Positions 60,879-64,000 of a stretch of 64,000 bases of DNA are shown here, piece by piece. The notes under the pieces were generated by a model that worked only from the letters and a program-made list of their open reading frames with translations, did no database searches and had not been told where the DNA came from. Source of the stretch: Chryseobacterium balustinum (GTDB lineage Bacteria > Bacteroidota > Bacteroidia > Flavobacteriales > Weeksellaceae); contig NZ_FUZE01000015.1 in the NCBI RefSeq assembly GCF_900168205.1, positions 40,623 through 104,622 of the forward strand. Reading direction: 5' to 3'. Every line of letters begins with the position of its first letter. Position 1 is the first letter of the stretch. Made by a program: the position numbers and the translations under genes.

Positions 60879-60893
60879 ACCCCAAACATTCAG
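60879..60893 (+). repeat. 15-base direct repeat, right copy
   Basis: ACCCCAAACATTCAG, 520 bases from the left copy at 60359. The minus strand reads LNVWGVYYYNDKT-stop here. The two copies flank the exported-protein gene. Confidence 0.5.
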
Positions 60894-60990
60894 TAATTAA
60901 TCAATTTTGTAAAAAGTTTAATTGAATATCTGCCGTTGAACTGTACAGTTTCTCCCCATTATTGCAAAACTCTTGTGATCTGCAGTACTT

Positions 60991-62019
60991 TTATCCATCC
61001 AAATTATCCCAATCATCTCCTGTTACCCATCTTAATGCAGATAATTTTCCATTTATCATACCCCATTCAAAATTATCAAAATATAATTCATCTTCACTAA
61101 ATTTATCTTCCACTTTTTTAGCAGATTTAAGTGCTTCTTCCCAAATATCATCAACAATTGTAGTTTGAGAATTTTTTATATCAAACTCTTCACGCTTGAT
61201 AATTTTTATTTTTCCCGTTTCGATTTGATGTTCACTAAATTTATGTCTATTATACCAAATTTTTAAACGAAGTTCTTCCTCGGCTTCCAATATTTCAGAC
61301 CATTCTCTAAATTCAAATTCCCAGTTATTTGTAAAATCAAACTCTTCAACCAAAATAGGATTTATTGAATTTAATGCTTCAGGTAAATTGATATAATATT
61401 GACATTTTTTGGAATCAAAAATTGTAGCAAAATCTTCGTGAGAGTCTTTTTTATTACCTGTTTTAACACTAAAATCATTAGTATTATGAGTAATAAAAAT
61501 TATTGCAAATTCTTGAACACTATTTTTGATTTTATAGTCGTTCAAGGTTTCTATAATAATTGAATCTCCAATACTGTTTTTTGAATTGTGAAAGGGAGCC
61601 AATTTTTCAATAGCTCTTTGTGTTGCACTTAATTTTATATCATTAGTTACTTCAAGTATTTCTGATTCATTTAATAGTTTTTCAATTCGTGATATCGAAG
61701 AAGAAACACTTTCACCCAGAATAGGAATTTTCTTGTCAATATTATTCAGTTGCGTTAAGATTGTTTCTTTGAAATCTTTATCAGAGTGCTCTTCTACAAG
61801 ATTTTTTACAGTTTTAAAATGGCTAGACATACTTTTACCAGCATCAATTATAATTCTTTCTTTATTCCTAGAGAATTCATCTATAACTATTTCTGGAACA
61901 ATTAATTCTATTTCTCCGTTTTGTAAAAACTCTTCAAGTAGGCTTATCAGTTTTTCATTTTTAACTGATTTAGCTAAATCTAACCAAACACAAGTATCAA
62001 TCAATAATTTGTCTTTCAT
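60991..62019 (-). CDS. PIN-domain (DUF4935-type) protein
   Basis: A 342-residue protein. The N-terminus MKDKLLIDTCVWLDLAKSV carries the first PIN aspartate (Asp8), VIDEFSRNKE near 45 a Glu, and FITHNTNDF near 172 another Asp, the usual PIN nuclease acidic set. PIN domains are Mg-dependent RNases, commonly toxins, but at this length (about 340) it resembles the DUF4935 group with an added C-terminal domain rather than a VapC-size toxin. No antitoxin is adjacent. The long C-terminal part is strand and helix mixed. Function unknown, probably RNA cleavage. Confidence 0.7.
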   Translation of the reverse strand: MKDKLLIDTCVWLDLAKSVKNEKLISLLEEFLQNGEIELIVPEIVIDEFSRNKERIIIDAGKSMSSHFKTVKNLVEEHSDKDFKETILTQLNNIDKKIPILGESVSSSISRIEKLLNESEILEVTNDIKLSATQRAIEKLAPFHNSKNSIGDSIIIETLNDYKIKNSVQEFAIIFITHNTNDFSVKTGNKKDSHEDFATIFDSKKCQYYINLPEALNSINPILVEEFDFTNNWEFEFREWSEILEAEEELRLKIWYNRHKFSEHQIETGKIKIIKREEFDIKNSQTTIVDDIWEEALKSAKKVEDKFSEDELYFDNFEWGMINGKLSALRWVTGDDWDNLDG

Positions 62020-62161
62020 TTCTTGTTATGTATTTGCTCTGATAATTAATATTTAGTTTTTTTATTTTGTCTCCATTCCCAAGGGGATAAAGCATTTAGA
62101 TCTGACCAAAGCCCATAGCTAATTGGGCAAACTTTCCAATGATGACATTACCTTTGGTTGT

Positions 62162-62617
62162 TTATTTGTTTAGAATCCTTTGAAAAAAATTTCTATTCTT
62201 TAGTTCATTCCTATCACTCATTAAAGCATTTAGTAAGTGATGAACATCTTTACTTTCATATTCCGTAATTTCTATCACATGTCCCACATTCATTTCTCCA
62301 AGATAAATATATGAATAGATTTTCCCATTCACTAAATAGAATTTATCTCTAAGTTCATGAAATTTTTTAGAATGCTTTTGCTTTGCTTTTGAACTAATAT
62401 TCATTATTTCATAGCTGTCATTTTCAGAATTTAAAGCAGCATATTCATTAGAAAGTTTAGGATCAATATTTTGAACGTAATGCCAAAAATCTTTCTCATA
62501 GATATTAAAGAGAAAGTGTCCATAGAGTTCACTATCAACTTTATAATTCTTTAAATCATTTATTCCATTAAAAACTTTCTCTATTTCATCAATTTCATAT
62601 TGTCCTATAATTTTCAT
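62162..62617 (-). CDS. Uncharacterised 151-residue protein
   Basis: A soluble, charged protein with no motif I recognise. The segments KVDSELYGHFLFNIYEKDFW and KKFHELRDKFYLVNGKIYSY, and the ending SDRNELKNRNFFQRILNK, suggest helices with aromatic pairs. It has no signal peptide. It is in the same direction as the AbiC-like membrane gene (63 bases downstream of it) and the PIN gene, so a small minus-strand operon is possible. Confidence 0.5.
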   Translation of the reverse strand: MKIIGQYEIDEIEKVFNGINDLKNYKVDSELYGHFLFNIYEKDFWHYVQNIDPKLSNEYAALNSENDSYEIMNISSKAKQKHSKKFHELRDKFYLVNGKIYSYIYLGEMNVGHVIEITEYESKDVHHLLNALMSDRNELKNRNFFQRILNK

Positions 62618-62680
62618 ACGTTTTCGTTTTTTAGGATTAATTTATTACTTGACTATAAAATCCTATAAATTCTAAAAGTA

Positions 62681-63583
62681 TCAACCTTCATTGTTATCTT
62701 GTAGTTGGCGATTAACTACTCTGTATATAGAATAATTTGTTTGATCCTGAAGATGTAACAAAGCAACTTCAAAATAAGAATTTAGCAATTTTCCATTTAT
62801 GTTTTTATATTGAAATATTAAAGAAAGTAATGGAAAATCTGCTCCTGATTTAAATTCTTGAAGATAATTGTGAATTTCAAAAGCTTTCATAAGCAATGAT
62901 GGTACACGAAGTTCAGTTTTTTCACCTTTATCAACAACACCCATCCCTATCGTTTCAGATTCAAAAATTAAAAAAGTACTTTTCAATGTTGCATGACGCA
63001 AATTTACATTTATGAATTTCCTGCCATCGGGTCGTACAAGAATATCACTAGCTGTAATTTTTAATTCTGAATTGTCAAATTCTAATAACTGTTTTAATTG
63101 AGTAAGATCAACTTTAAATGTCACCTGAAGTTCAGTTGCAAGCCCTAATCCCTTATTTTCGACTTGAAGAAAAAAAACTTTAGTAATATACTCATAAGGA
63201 GTAGCGTGGTTTATCGGTGGACTGTAAGTATAAAAGTTCTGACCTATTTTAAAAGAAAACCTACTTACATCAGCAGAAAAAAAATCTAAACTATTTATTA
63301 TGAAAAATGGTTTGATAGGATTATGTACAGATTCATCATGATTTCTTTTTTCTAAGCCTCTAATATTTACAGCAATGATGACTGTTATTATTAATGTCAA
63401 GAATGAAATAATAGGGTTTAAAATACCTCCCAAATAATCGCCAAAAACTCCCCAATCTGCAGGGTCTGTTGAGGGATCGTTCTCATGAAAATTTATAACA
63501 TAGAATATTACAGGCATTACTATTGCAATCAGTGCAATTAGACTTCCAAATCCAATAATCCATAATATGTGGGAAGATTTCAT
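62681..63583 (-). CDS. Membrane protein resembling the putative abortive-infection (AbiC-like) family
   Basis: A 300-residue protein with two membrane helices (WIIGFGSLIALIAIVMPVIF and IISFLTLIITVIIAVNI) joined by WGVFGDYLGGILNPII, a segment typical of the putative phage abortive infection family (putAbiC, PF16872-like). The C-terminal 200 residues are soluble and strand-rich. AbiC-like proteins are thought to block phage propagation; the resemblance here is limited to the N-terminal segment. It starts 4 bases after the truncated recombinase. Confidence 0.5.
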   Translation of the reverse strand: MKSSHILWIIGFGSLIALIAIVMPVIFYVINFHENDPSTDPADWGVFGDYLGGILNPIISFLTLIITVIIAVNIRGLEKRNHDESVHNPIKPFFIINSLDFFSADVSRFSFKIGQNFYTYSPPINHATPYEYITKVFFLQVENKGLGLATELQVTFKVDLTQLKQLLEFDNSELKITASDILVRPDGRKFINVNLRHATLKSTFLIFESETIGMGVVDKGEKTELRVPSLLMKAFEIHNYLQEFKSGADFPLLSLIFQYKNINGKLLNSYFEVALLHLQDQTNYSIYRVVNRQLQDNNEG

Positions 63584-63587
63584 TGTA

Positions 63588-63923
63588 CTAAGATTTAATT
63601 ATTTTATAAAATGTTGTTTTACTACCAATATTAAAAGCTTTCATAATTTGTTCGATAGGAATGTTTTTACTTTCATAGGAAGTTTTTACTAAAGGTGCAA
63701 TTTTTTTATATTTTTCAGACATTCCTTTTGGTCTACCTCCATTTTTTCCTCGAGCTCTTGCGGACTTTAATCCGGCATTCGTTCTTTCGATCAAAACATT
63801 TCTTTCGTGTTCAGCTAAAACGCAAAATATTTGGAAAATCAGTTTCCCACTTGCCGAACTTGTATCTATATTTTCTGAAATAGATTTGAAATAGACTTGA
63901 AATTGATCGTTTTTTGAGATTAT
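63588..63923 (-). pseudogene. Serine recombinase (resolvase/invertase), truncated
   Basis: Open frame of 111 codons with the C-terminal part of a serine recombinase: YFKSISENIDTSSASGKL, FQIFCVLAEHERNVLIERTN, GLKSARARGKNGGRPKG and a C-terminal HTH ending FNIGSKTTFYKIIKS. The first 80 or so residues, with the catalytic Ser, are missing: a stop TAA at 63926-63924 blocks the frame and another coding end is joined there. It is therefore a broken mobile-element gene, and the HTH may still be made from an internal TTG near 63794. Confidence 0.7.
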
Positions 63924-64000
63924 TTAAGCATTAAATGAGCAAGTTGAAACATCGTTTTAGCTTTATATTCTTTTTTTAATTTATAGACATATTTCTCAAC
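63920..64000 (-). CDS. C-terminal end of an unidentified gene cut by the window edge
   Basis: From the edge the minus strand reads VEKYVYKLKKEYKAKTMFQL and then AHLMLK-stop (26 residues), stop at 63922-63920. The frame is open to the edge, overlaps the recombinase fragment by 4 bases, and is basic and helical. It could be a transposase tail, given the broken recombinase beside it, but too little is visible. Confidence 0.4.
   Translation of the reverse strand, partial: VEKYVYKLKKEYKAKTMFQLAHLMLK

Overview
The window looks like part of a large, AT-rich, low-GC conjugative plasmid (or plasmid-derived integrated element) of a Bacteroidota bacterium, most likely a flavobacterium of the Chryseobacterium type. 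The grounds are the Bacteroidetes-style tra gene order, flavobacterial promoters (TTG, 17-23 bases, TAnnTTTG), a DUF5712-type relaxase, an ArdC/RadC pair and a Rep_3-type initiator with iterons. The species assignment is inference. No rRNA, tRNA or CRISPR array was seen.

Layout. (1) 1-11.9 kb, plus strand, defence island: the C-terminal part of a type I restriction HsdR; a retron (predicted ncRNA 2412-2694 and reverse transcriptase) in a tight operon with three unusual genes, the last a receiver-HEPN-like protein; an operon with a RecD/UvrD-like helicase and a TPR/cold-shock protein; a SLOG-fold protein. (2) 11.9-18.6 kb, minus strand, mobilisation: coiled-coil protein and relaxase, followed in the same direction by a cyclic-phosphate receiver-like protein, a WYL regulator and a PD-(D/E)XK nuclease; an oriT candidate at 16.84-17.05 kb; ArdC and RadC. 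(3) 19.0-27.8 kb, plus strand, accessory cargo: uncharacterised proteins, an endonuclease/exonuclease/phosphatase, a WG-repeat protein, a papain-like protease, and a decayed second copy of the phosphatase-family gene. (4) 27.8-32.8 kb, minus strand, replication and partition: six iterons in exact 21-base phase, Rep initiator, Toprim protein, tandem-duplicated partition-type protein and ParA. The iteron sequence recurs inside these coding regions. (5) 32.8-45 kb, plus strand: a GNAT enzyme and a 7TM-LuxR regulator, then a complete-looking conjugation operon (VirD4-like coupling protein, TraE, TraF, VirB4-type TraG, TraI, TraJ, TraK, TraM, TraN, TraO, TraQ-like). (6) 45-47 kb: secreted nuclease, small HTH and secreted unknown. 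(7) 47.0-58.6 kb, plus strand, second defence island: DEDDh exonuclease, two DUF262 (GmrSD-like) proteins, AAA ATPase, WYL regulator and two dynamin-like GTPases. (8) 58.6-64 kb, mostly minus strand: a broken 13-residue-repeat gene with a tetranucleotide tract, a secreted protein, PIN-domain protein, AbiC-like membrane protein and a truncated serine recombinase.

How it fits together. Replication, partition, mobilisation and mating-pair genes make a self-transmissible element, and at least four separate defence-like clusters ride on it. The two most promising candidates for undescribed biology are the retron operon with GHKL-like, pseudo-receiver and receiver-HEPN proteins, and the 15-base replication or partition repeat spread through the coding sequences of the replication/partition operon. 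All family assignments come from motifs read by eye; no database search was run.
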